Positions 10,293 through 20,068 of a DNA stretch of 64,000 nt are shown one piece after another (position 1 is the stretch's first letter; every line of letters begins with the position of its first letter). Below the pieces are notes generated by a model. It saw only the letters and a list, made by a program, of their open reading frames with translations, searched no databases and was not told the origin of the DNA. The stretch lies in NCBI GenBank assembly GCA_015680685.1, contig MNCI01015530.1, forward strand, positions 602,159 to 666,158. The letters are read 5' to 3'. Origin of the DNA: Gnetum montanum (lineage: Eukaryota > Streptophyta > Gnetopsida > Gnetales > Gnetaceae). The position numbers and the translations under genes are program-made.

Positions 10293-10735
10293 GATGGTTA
10301 TCTATGCTAATCTATTGAGTGGCTCTATACTTTTTCTACTCTTTTGTTTTACATTTTGTTTTTTATACCATTTTTATTTTTACTTTATTAATTTTTCCAA
10401 TTTTTGTTTTACAAAATCGTTAGTACATTTTATCTTTCTTGAATATTTTATAATTTCTTTTATAATTTTTCTTATTTTGGTCTGACTTTTTCTCATCTTC
10501 TAATAAGAGTACTTTATTTCTAATAGGATGTAGTCATGTTTTGGCTGTTTACTAATAGTGGTTTATACCTAACATTTTTGATTACTAATGTCTGGTTTCT
10601 ATTTTTGAATTTTGATGACCGATAACTAAGATAGATTTCTTTTTCATGGAATAGGTAGTGAGTCCATGTCATCCACCCACCTCCAAACCCTATGGTTTTT
10701 CTTATTTTAGGACCATGAGGCTTCTTTTTCATTAA
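10293..10735 (+). other. Spacer after pol in element H, left part (non-coding, T-rich)
   Basis: T-rich non-coding stretch with homologues at 17905-18310 and on the minus strand at about 28260-28720 and 54960-55420. A predicted ORF at 10285-10485 is a low-complexity Phe/Leu run. No gene is supported. Confidence 0.5.
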
Positions 10736-10759
10736 TAAAACTTTCAAGGAGGCTCACAC

Positions 10760-11569
10760 AATTCAACAAAAGTTTGCGATCAAGATAAGCACATGGCAGA
10801 ATAAGGCTAAAAAGCATGAAAAGATGAAAGAACACTTCTAGGACTAAGTAGGCATGTATAAGAAAATAAACAAAAAGGAAATCTAGATGGACAAAGCCTA
10901 CATTAGATTCATATCAATAAAAAATCCTCAGTTGCAGCCCATCTTGGATAGTTATGCCTTGGTCCAGTAATTGGAAGTGAAGAATAAAGACCTGTAGATC
11001 GAGGATTTAAAGGAATACATGGCATTGGCTAACCTTAGATATGCCAACCTTACCATGTTAATAGCAATTCACCCAATAAATGAATTGGAGCAGCAGGTAG
11101 AGACCACCTACATATTATACGAGAAAGAGTTTGCGGACAGAAAAGCCACTTTGCAGAAACTCCATGTAGCAAACTCAAAAGGTGAGGTGATTAAAGCTTG
11201 CTACCATAGATAGAAGGATGTTGCCTTAGACTTGTCCCAGAGATTAACCGATCATCACGAGTTGAAAGAAAAGGCCAAGACCTTTGAGAAGGAATGACAA
11301 TAGTCTATGGCCTAGTACATGAAGGCCAACAAAATGTTTCCGTAGTTGCCATGTCCTTAAAATGTCCCAGTGCTAGCACACATTGGTTAAATGGCCTAGA
11401 AGGTACAAAATATAAGGATGGAAGAAGAAAAGTTGCAGGTACTACTTAATTGTTACAAATTTTAGAAGCCTAGCTACAAAGGAAAGTGACCATTGGAGGA
11501 GCCACCACCTATGAGAACTACATGAGCTTTAGCAATTTTGTCTTGTAATGTTGTTTCCAATTTTTGTAA
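10760..11569 (+). pseudogene. ORF3 C-terminal part of nested sister element (coiled coil)
   Basis: One long frame is broken mostly by TAG codons and is readable with 'YMALANLRYANLTML' at about 11019-11065 and 'NELEQQVETTYILYEKEF' at 11080-11133. It aligns with H (about 16165-16290) and J (about 22080-22195). Its intact CAG codons in LEQQV fall where H has TAG and J has TAA. That is useful evidence that those stops were Gln codons. The charged, heptad-like composition suggests a coiled coil. The conserved end TTTTTGTAA is at 11561-11569. Confidence 0.65.
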
Positions 11570-11714
11570 AACACCATTGTGGTATGTAAGAGTCTATTTG
11601 TTTGTTTGATTATTTGAGTTAGCCAATAATTCCACACCTTCCTGATTTTTTGTAAAGAACTTGTTCCTCATTTTGTTTAACTCGAGGATGAGTTTTGATT
11701 CAGTTGTGGAGGTT

Positions 11715-12584
11715 TGATGAGTCATGATTTTGTCAGCTTTGATATCGAAGCCTCAATATTGGGTATGTGATATTGGGTCTTATGAAATGATGTTAGATAT
11801 TTGATATCATCTCTTCCGTTCTAGCCAATAAATACAACACTTGGGTGCATGATTGGGTTATAGTTTAGTTTCAGATTTTAGTTAGCTTTTTCATAGATTG
11901 TTGATTTCTAGTTCTGTTATTTCCAGTGCATGCTTGCAGTGTGATGTTTGTAATTGTACAACATCCTTATTTGAGTGTGACATACTTGGACATGTTATAT
12001 GACTAGAAATAAAGATCAAGATTACTTCTATCAATGCAACATCCACTTAGATTTATTATTTCTTTTAATTGTTTAATTATTTTCTATTTTCCTTAGTTAA
12101 TGTTTCCATTTATTAAACTTTATGGTTCTTTTCATTAAGAAGAATAACTATGACTAATTGTGAGTGCTTAAGTGTAATTACTTAGTAACCTAGCAATGTA
12201 TTGTTTGGTGAGCCCTGTGATGTACACATGGTAATCCCAATAGTAGTCTCATGGAGTCCAAGGAGTGTGTAGATGATTAAGAATGGATACTCATCACACA
12301 TAGGCTAGTTTAGACTTTACATTCCATCATTACTTAGCTTAATTAATTAATTTCTTTATTGTCATTAGGAGTAACATAGGGATAGACAACATCATGATAT
12401 ACCTCACTTTGGACTAAACCATACATAACAAAGCTACCACTAGTCCAAGTGGGATGATAGTGAATTGTGATTAGAGCATAATGATCTAGATGCACAACTA
12501 GTCCCATCCACAAAATTCGACCAGATAGTGCATGAACACTTGTTATTTGTATGGTTGGGCATAGGGATACCTCGTTTCTCATCA
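11715..12584 (+). repeat. LTR of nested sister element (870 bp)
   Basis: It starts TGATGAGTCATG and ends CTCATCA. It is the same family as the LTRs of H, J, C, D and F. The U3 contains several GATATC or ATATTGG words. The TATA position is degenerate (AATAAATA at 11827). Confidence 0.75.
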
Positions 12585-12589
12585 ATTAA

Positions 12590-14189
12590 CAAACTTGTGA
12601 GCTTGGTAGTTTCTAAGCTTGGAAGAGATTCAAAGGTTTGAAATGGGTGTGGCTTCAAGAGGATTCAATACTCTTTGTATCTCTCTACTTGCTTGAGTTC
12701 ATGTGTGTTTTTGTGGATTTCCTACCATTCCATGTTGACTAATAATAGGAAGTTGAATAAGTCTTTGCATGGTATGGTTCCCATCTAAAAACTTATGAAA
12801 AGGATAAAATGTTTGAAAAAAGAAAACATGATGAGAATTCAAAGCATACCCCTTAGACAAAAAAAATAAGCTGCAAGCATTGGTTATGGAACTAGAAAGA
12901 CATATTACCCATGCTTGAAGGCCCCCTCTAATTAAGGCCCTTTCTCACTTATTACTTCTCTTTTCTTCTCAAATAAGCAATGGTGGTTTTATGTGGGAGC
13001 ATTCTTGTGGCTTGAGGAGGTGGACTAATCTTAGAGTGGCGATGTGAAGTCACTAAAAGTGGTTGGTTTTTGTCTCAACTAAGGTTGGACTTTATGAGGT
13101 CATTTAACAATGAAATTCACAAGGGACTTTATGTGGCCATGATTAGGACATTCATTCCACTCTCTATCTCATCCATTAGTGCTCTCCATAACTCACCTCA
13201 CTATTGTTTTATTTCATGTCTTAGTTTGACATGTTGAAATTCTTGGGTGGATTCTCTAGGTTTGGTCCTTAACTTTTTGTAACCATTAATCAACTATGGG
13301 ATCCATGCACTCCTTAGTTGAGGTTATGTAAGAGAAAAAAAAGGCATGTGTCACTATGGGGAGGATCCACTTTCATATCTTATGGTTTGGTTAGTTAAGT
13401 TTCTTACCCTTAGATGTTGCTATAATCAACTCTTTCATGCACTCCATCATGCATCCAACTATGCACTTCTTAAGGCATTTTTCTTCATAAAATCTCATGC
13501 TCCAATCATTTCTCAACATTCAAAATATCATGACCCTCTTCTAATATTTTCATCATGTTCATGGCTTTTTTAGCTTTCATTTGACCCTCATTTCATGTGA
13601 AAACTCATTATGTTTTATTACTTTTGACAAAGTTAATAGTGGTCAATGGCCCACATTGACTAGGCCTAGTCGACCTAGCTGACCATGTCGACTAGGCACC
13701 ATTGATGTAGCTCAAAAATTCTATAAACACTACCCAATATTTTGAAATTTTATGTCATTTTCTTCCAAATGAGAGAGGATTTTTTGTAATTTTTTAGAGC
13801 CGAAAACCTTCTAGAGCCCATAAGTTTCACACTGTTTGTCCAAATCACTCCGTTCTTCGATCCTGTAGCTACTAGAGGTAAGCTCTTAGTCTTAGGGGCC
13901 ACAAACCTTAAGGTTTCTTGTAAAAATTTTTCTAACTCCCCCAAAGGGTTAATGAATAAAATAATATNGTTTTCTAACTCCCCCAAAGGGTTAATGAATA
14001 AAATAATATTAAACCATCAATTTTTGAGAGTTTAACCCTTCCAACAAACTCTAGTAAACCTAAAATTAATTATCAATATTAAAATAATTTTAAAAGAATG
14101 ATTGATATGATCAAATTAGTCATGATCATAGCTTAGCTAGATGTAGCTTTTTCAAAGAGACAAGGTATCCCNATGTCCAACCCTTAGTT
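12590..14189 (+). other. Spacer upstream of ORF3 in element H, promoter-like, with N gaps
   Basis: Non-coding region homologous to 18310-20068 in J and, on the minus strand, to 27400-28250 (C) and 54000-54900 (D). Near 13640-13700 it carries GACTAGGC and TCGAC words like those of the H LTR U3. A TATA-like TATAAACA lies at about 13722 and AATAAAATAAT at about 13954. An N at 13968 has 40-bp exact flanking copies. A further N is at 14172. No gene is supported. Confidence 0.45.
13928..14009. other. Single-N gap flanked by 40-bp identical copies (probable assembly join)
   Basis: The 40 bases at 13928-13967 recur at 13970-14009 around the N at 13968, the same pattern as at 3008. The third N (14172) has no such flanking repeat. 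Confidence 0.65.
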
Positions 14190-16829
14190 TTGCAAGAATT
14201 TAACTTTGGGTCATTCCTATAACATGCTCCACTAGAAGTCAAGACGTAGTTTCAAAACTCTTCCATGTGGCCAATCATCACTTCTAGTGGGAAGTGGTAC
14301 ATAGAAGAGACATACCTCTTCTAGAACATTAGAAAGGCAGAAGCCACTATGAGAATCAAGGACATTCAGGTGTCCTACTCAATGGAAGATATTGCGTAGG
14401 GTCTTGGTCTACCTAATTCTAGAACCCATTTGGAAAAGATATCTATGCAAGTAGACCCAGAGGTAAAAAGGGAGTGGACCTAGTAATGTTATGGGGTTAA
14501 CCACAAGGATCTTGATGCATTTACACTAGTGGAGTGCATATACTTCAAGATAGTAGCTTATCACCTTAATTTGATAGTGAGGCCCAGTAAGGTGATTGCT
14601 TTCTCTGCCTATGAATGCACCAATTTAAGTGAAAATCTCCTTGTAAATCTTCCATAGCTAATCTATTTAGAGATAGAAAAGCACTTCAAGAAAAATGAAC
14701 TTGGAAGGAAAACCCTACCCTTTCCATACCTTATCAAAACAATCTGTAAAAGAGCAAGGATAGTCCACTATGCAAATGACACAATTAGGCATACTCCCAT
14801 TGCCTCCTAGTCTGAAATGATGAAAGACAAGACTCCTACCATGTTCAAAGAAGAGAAGCAGAAATTGCCACCTCCATCACGTACTCAGGAAACAACACTG
14901 GAGGCCTACATAACCATTGAATGCCTATGTGAAATCCAAGAGTAGCTCTTGCATGAGTAGGAGTAGTAAGTAAGAACAAGTGGTGGGGATCCATCTGTAT
15001 ACCATGCCACAATGAGTCACCTCAATAAAGTGGCTCGAACAGTCAATAGAATGGAGGGAGGTGGGCCAATATTCTTAGCCCAAAGAACACAAATACCCAC
15101 GAGGTCAAATATTAGTGTCCAAGAGGTAACAATGTCTCTCTCACAATAATAGTAATTCGTAGAAATCTCTAGGAATGCCTATAACTTTTTGGTGTAGTTG
15201 GCGGAGGGAAAGGGGGTAACTATCTTGGTGATGCAACACTAAGGGTAGGAGATCGCAACAAAAGTCATTGCTAATTGGATTGCCAAAGTACTGAATGCAC
15301 CTTTGGCATCTATACTAGATGTTTTTGCACTCAAAGATGTGCAAATGTTTATAGGAGCTATTAGTGGCTATTTGAGTGCATCATAACATGAGGAGTTACT
15401 AGATCAACTAGTGGAAACTGGACAACCGATTTTAGATATCTTTGATTTTCCAGATAACATCACTGCAACCTAGTCAGAGTTTCTTGAAGCAAAGGGAAAA
15501 TGCATCATTCTGGAAGGGAAACTTGAAATGGCTTAAGCACAAAACCAATGCTTGGTTGACGAGGTTGTCTAATTAAGAGCCCATCTTGCTGATCCTATGC
15601 TTCTCAATCCTACATTAACAAGAAATGAAGCTTTTCAAAAGATTTAAGATAAACTTAAATAGGTTGAGATGGGGATGGTGATGACCATCTTTGACTAGCT
15701 TGTGGTAGAGACTAAGACATATTCACTTTAGAAGGACTTAGTCTAGACATGTCTAGAAAATGAGATGTTGACCATAGAGAATCATTACCTATGGAATTTT
15801 GATGTGCAGAAACAACAGATGCAAGAATTCATTCATCAACAACAAGAGTAGCTAGCCAAGGTAAACATTGAGCTTAGGAGATTGGTAGCAAAAAATAGAA
15901 ATCTTTCTATGGAGGAAGTCTGTGCGTTATGTAAAAAACTTGAGATTGAGATTGTAGCTTAAAAGGCTCTTAAATTTGAGAGAGTTAATAACCACTACAA
16001 AGATCAGGTTTTCCTATAGAAAGAAGTTAATGAAAAATAGATCTAGATGACAAAGGAAAAAGTCCAATAAGAAAAAGAGGTGTGGCAACCTATCATTGAT
16101 GGAATAGATGCCTACAACAAACTAGAGATCCACATGAAGGAGTTGTAGATTGAAGAAATGATAGAATACATTGAGCTCACCAATATTTGATATGCAAACC
16201 TGGCAATGCTGACTATTGGACAACAATAATCAGAGTTAGAGAAGTAGGTGTCCAACTTGTACTTGCTGTACAAGGTTGAGTTTAAGTACAACAAGGAAAC
16301 CAAGCAAAATCTTGAGACTGCAAATGCTAAACTCAAAGTTCTTAGGGCAAGATTCACTAATAAAAAATGAACTACTGAGAACCTAGCCAAAAGAATGAAT
16401 GATTATCAAAACCTACAAAATGTAATCAAGGTGTTCAACATTGAACATAAACAATTTTTTGCCTAGTTTGTTAATGTCAAGGAGCTGTTTTCAACAATGC
16501 CCTATGCTTGGGATGTTCCCACTTAGGCCTACATTGGTAAAGCTGTGTAGATCATGCATGATCCCAGGAGTAAGGAGGAGAAGATGAAAGTATTATTGGA
16601 TGCTTTCCATCTTCCACTACAAGTTGTAGCCATAGTAGGACAACCATAATAGCCTCAACCACTATGTGTGCCTGAAGTAGAAGAAGGTCCTTCAAAATAT
16701 CATGAGCCTCCACTGCCTGGGATTGCTTAATCTTCTTCATCATTTTCACATCATCAGAAGGGATTATGTTTATCAAATTTTTTCTAGGTGTTCAATTTTA
16801 TAGTCCTGAACACCAAACATTTTTTGTAA
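14190..16829 (+). pseudogene. Third ORF of element H: large coiled-coil protein, broken by stops
   Basis: A long plus-strand coding region after pol, homologous throughout to J's ORF3. The N-terminal part (about 14280-14650) has 'MRIKDIQVSYSMEDIA' near 14350 and 'VRPSKVIAFSAYEC' near 14580. From about 15650 the protein is strongly charged and heptad-like: 'NHYLWNFDVQKQQMQEFIHQ' then 'LAKVNIELRRLV'. Near the end is DPRSKEEKMK (about 16560) and a Pro/Gln-rich tail. Over the last 1 kb I see about fourteen TAG or TAA stops, two TGA and no frameshift. The position is that of the env-like ORF of Athila elements, but I see no convincing signal peptide or fusion features. The function is unknown. Confidence 0.7.
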
Positions 16830-16943
16830 TGATTGTATATTCATACACTAAGTGACTTAGTGTTTGTTTATGTTTTTCGTATGTTTGTAATTAGTCAATA
16901 ATTCCATACATTCACAAATTTGTAAAGAAATCGAGGACAAGTT

Positions 16944-16963
16944 TTCATTCAGTTGTGGATGTA
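16944..16963 (+). other. 3' polypurine tract region of element H
   Basis: The bases before the LTR read TTCATTCAGTTGTGGATGTA, a decayed form of the TTCAGTCATGGGGATA that precedes the C 3' LTR on the minus strand. Confidence 0.5.
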
Positions 16964-17866
16964 TGATGAATCATAAATTGGCTGCATTAACTTTGCCCCT
17001 AGGCCCTGTTGACTATGCCTTATCGACTAGGCCCTGTCAACACATGATTTGATGCGTTGACATGGCCCTATCGAGGTAGTGCCTAATTTTGTGTATAAAT
17101 ATGCACTTACCTACCATGTTTATGGCATGCCTTATAATAGTTGTAGTATAGATCTTGTAGTTTTATCATTTAGAAGTTAGAATATTTTTCTAAATGCCCG
17201 CGTTAGGAGTTAAGAGTGTACGGATCTTGATTCGAGCACTATTGTACCTAAGCATATCAGTGTGTGCTCCAATAAAGATGAGCTTTTTGAGAAACCTTAT
17301 AGCATGTTGAAATAGATTATTTATTTATTTATGCATTTAATGTTTTATGAAAATTCCTTTAACACTTTAAGTAATTAAATAATTAATTAGGCTAAGTTAA
17401 GTTAGATTAAATAGTGATTAATTAAGTACATAAGTATGACCACTTCAAGCATATGCTTGGCACTTAGTATTTCCAATAACACTTAACATCTAGTAACCCA
17501 GTAGTGTTAAATGTGTTTAGGATATATACGACTAGTGGAAATGGATGCTTATCTTAGGATTAGTTAGTTTTAGCTAGTTAGATTAAATTAGCAATTTAAT
17601 TATCTTATTTTTATTTATCATTCTTTACCTTTAGGAAACTTAAAAGACAAAACATTAAAATGATAAAAATAATATGCTTTAGTTGCACTTAACCATACCT
17701 TTGCATTTCACAAGTGTAATTGGGAAGACAACGATTGCAATGGTTAGTTTCAATTCCTAGAGATCAATGTGCTTCGAAGGCTATAAGTCCATGAAATTTG
17801 ACTAGATTACACGTGAATGCTTAGTGTTTCATGTGGGTGGGTGTAGGGTCTACTGGTCACTCATCA
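16964..17866 (+). repeat. 3' LTR of element H (903 bp)
   Basis: It starts TGATGAATCA and ends TCACTCATCA, giving TGATGA/TCATCA inverted ends. The TATA box TATAAATA is at 17094-17101 and a poly(A) signal AATAAA at 17271-17276. The U3 carries repeated TGTTGACTA, TCGACTAGG and CCCTGTCAAC words that replace the GATATC words of other copies. No coding content is seen. Confidence 0.85.
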
Positions 17867-20068
17867 TAATCCAATTAGTAGTTCTTGTCCCAGCCATGAA
17901 CTTAGTCATGGGGGAGATGTCCCATTTTGAATCAAGAACTAATAAGTGCCTTTTAAGTTTTTTTTTTACATTATTTCTAGTACATTTTTCTCTTTCTTAA
18001 AATATTTTACACTTTTTTCTATATTTTACATTATTTGGTTTGAATTTTTCTAATGCTTTTCTTATGTTTTGTTTTTTTGTTTCTTTATTACTGCTAGGAC
18101 TAAGAGTAATTGTAGCTATTGATTAATGATGGTTTGTACTATAATGTTATCTGATTGCTAATGTCTAGATTCTATCTTTAAATTTTGGTGTTAATAACTA
18201 ACACATGATTTCTTTTTCATGATAATAGGTAGTGAGTCCACATCATCCTTCTATCCACAAAACACTTGGTGTTCCCTTATTTTCGAAATATGTTGTCGCT
18301 TCTTAAATGAAACTTTTAAAGAACTTGTGACCTTGGTAGTTTTGAAACTTGGAAAGAATTAAATGGATATACAAGGATGTGAATTCAAGGGGATTTGATG
18401 CTCTTTGTACTTGTCTACCATCTTGGGTGCATGAGTGTTCTCATAAATTTCTTACCATTCCATTGTTGACCAATAACATGAAGCTAAAGTGTTTGCATGG
18501 TGTGGTTTACTTCTAAAAACTTTAATAAAAAAAATAATGGAAATTCAAAGCACATCCATTAGACAAAATAATAGGCTACAAGCATTGGTTATGGGACCAG
18601 AAAGAAATGTTACCCATGCTTGAAGGTCCCCTCTAACTAAGGCCCATCTCACTCCTTGCTTCTTTTTTCTTCTTTTTAGGAATGGTAATTGATCTGTGGG
18701 GATTTTTCTATGTCATGAGGGGATGGACCAGTCTTGGAGTGTCAATGTGAAGTCATTGAAAGTGGATGGTTTTAATTTAACTAAGGATGAACTTTATCAA
18801 GTCATATGAACCACAAAATCCACAAGGGACTTCATGTGACCATGATATGGGACTCCATTGCACTCTTTACCTCATCCACCTATGCTTTCCATAACTCCCC
18901 TCACTATCATTAGTCATGTTTTGTTCAATGTCTTAATTTGATATTTTCAAATTCTTAGGTAGTTTCTTATGGGATTTAGTCCTTAACATGTCCTAACCAT
19001 TAATCACTCATGGAGCCCACGGAATCCTTGGTTGAGGGCATGTAAGGGCATTAAGGGCATGAGCCTACTATGGGGAGGACCCACGTGCATACTCCTTGGA
19101 TGGGCTAGTTATGTTTCTCATCTCTTACACATATTTTGCATTAAAATCATTTGTGCTTGATGTTGATTGTGTCTAGTTTTGGACTCCTTTTTAAGTTTTC
19201 TCTAATATTTTTTGTATAAAATCTCCTTTTTGTGAATTATCTAGCCCTCTTTGAGCATTTCTTCATGTTTTTGACCTTTCTGGATCTCTATGGATCTCAA
19301 TTTTATGCAAACACTATTTATTTTTCTTCATATTTTCAAAGGAAATTTTTTTTCTTTCAGCCACATTGGTGGGATCTTGTTGACCCAACCCCTTGCATCA
19401 ATGCGACCTTGTATATGGGATCCTATTGATGTAGCCATAAACTTCTATAAATAGGGTGTAGCACTTTGAAAATTTTTGTCATTTTCTCTTGAATAGTGAA
19501 GGATTTTTTGCAAGTTTTCAAAGCCTAAAACCTTCTAGAGCCCATAACTTTCACACTGCTTGTCTAATTAACCTCGTTCTTCATTCTTGCAACTAAAGGA
19601 GGTGAGCTCTACATTGTGGGGGTCACAAACCTTAGGTTTCTAATGAAAATCATTAATTAATTAGTGTTAAACCCTTTCAATGAACTTTGGTAGCTATTCA
19701 ATTAGAAATAATGATAAAATAATATTAAAATGATTAATTTGCCATGATTGCAACTTAGCCAAGTGTAATAATCCAAGAGACAAGGTACCTAAATATTCTA
19801 AGTTACACGTCAAATACTAATCCTTGGTCATGTTGTAATTTCCAATGGCACCTAGACCTAAGCATGGGTAGGAAGTAGGACCATCCCAACTAAGGGACAA
19901 GTAGCCTAGAATTGGAAAAGCCTAAGAAGTGGAGCCACCCTAGGAGTAGGTAGTTGAGACACATGTAATCAAGCCTCTTTGGGATTTGTCCATCAGATTC
20001 CAGAAGTTGAAATATATCAATCCCACTAGGATGAGACACTGGGACTAATACTAAACCTTGATGTTACT
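17867..20068 (+). other. Spacer upstream of ORF3 in element J, with TATA-like box
   Basis: Non-coding, homologous to H 10277-10735 and 12590-14189. The word TATAAATAGG is near 19447, followed by a conserved block ('CCTTCTAGAGCCCATAA' near 19530) shared with H. About 620 bp separate this TATA-like box from the first ATG of ORF3. I see no gene. Confidence 0.5.

Larger units (their letters stand above)
10736..12589 (+). mobile_element. 5'-truncated sister element inserted in H spacer (ORF3 tail plus LTR)
   Basis: The H spacer breaks off near 10735 and resumes at about 12590, judged by alignment with J near 18305-18330. Between them lies the end of a coiled-coil ORF3, a PPT and a full LTR. The word ATTAA is at both edges (10731-10735 and 12585-12589) and could be a TSD, but the left end has no LTR. 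This is either a 5'-truncated insertion or an insertion with a later deletion. Confidence 0.6.
5034..17866 (+). mobile_element. Element H: Athila-like Ty3/gypsy element, 5' part missing
   Basis: From left to right: RNase H, integrase, a PPT-like motif, a spacer, a coiled-coil third ORF, the 3' PPT and the 3' LTR. The left part (gag, protease, RT) is cut at LTR A and may lie beyond A. Two insertions interrupt it: G1 (6033-9576) in the integrase, and a sister-element fragment (10736-12589) in the spacer. The Athila-like placement rests on relatives C, D and F, which share its LTR and have a tRNA-Asp-type PBS, and on a third ORF after pol. Confidence 0.75.
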
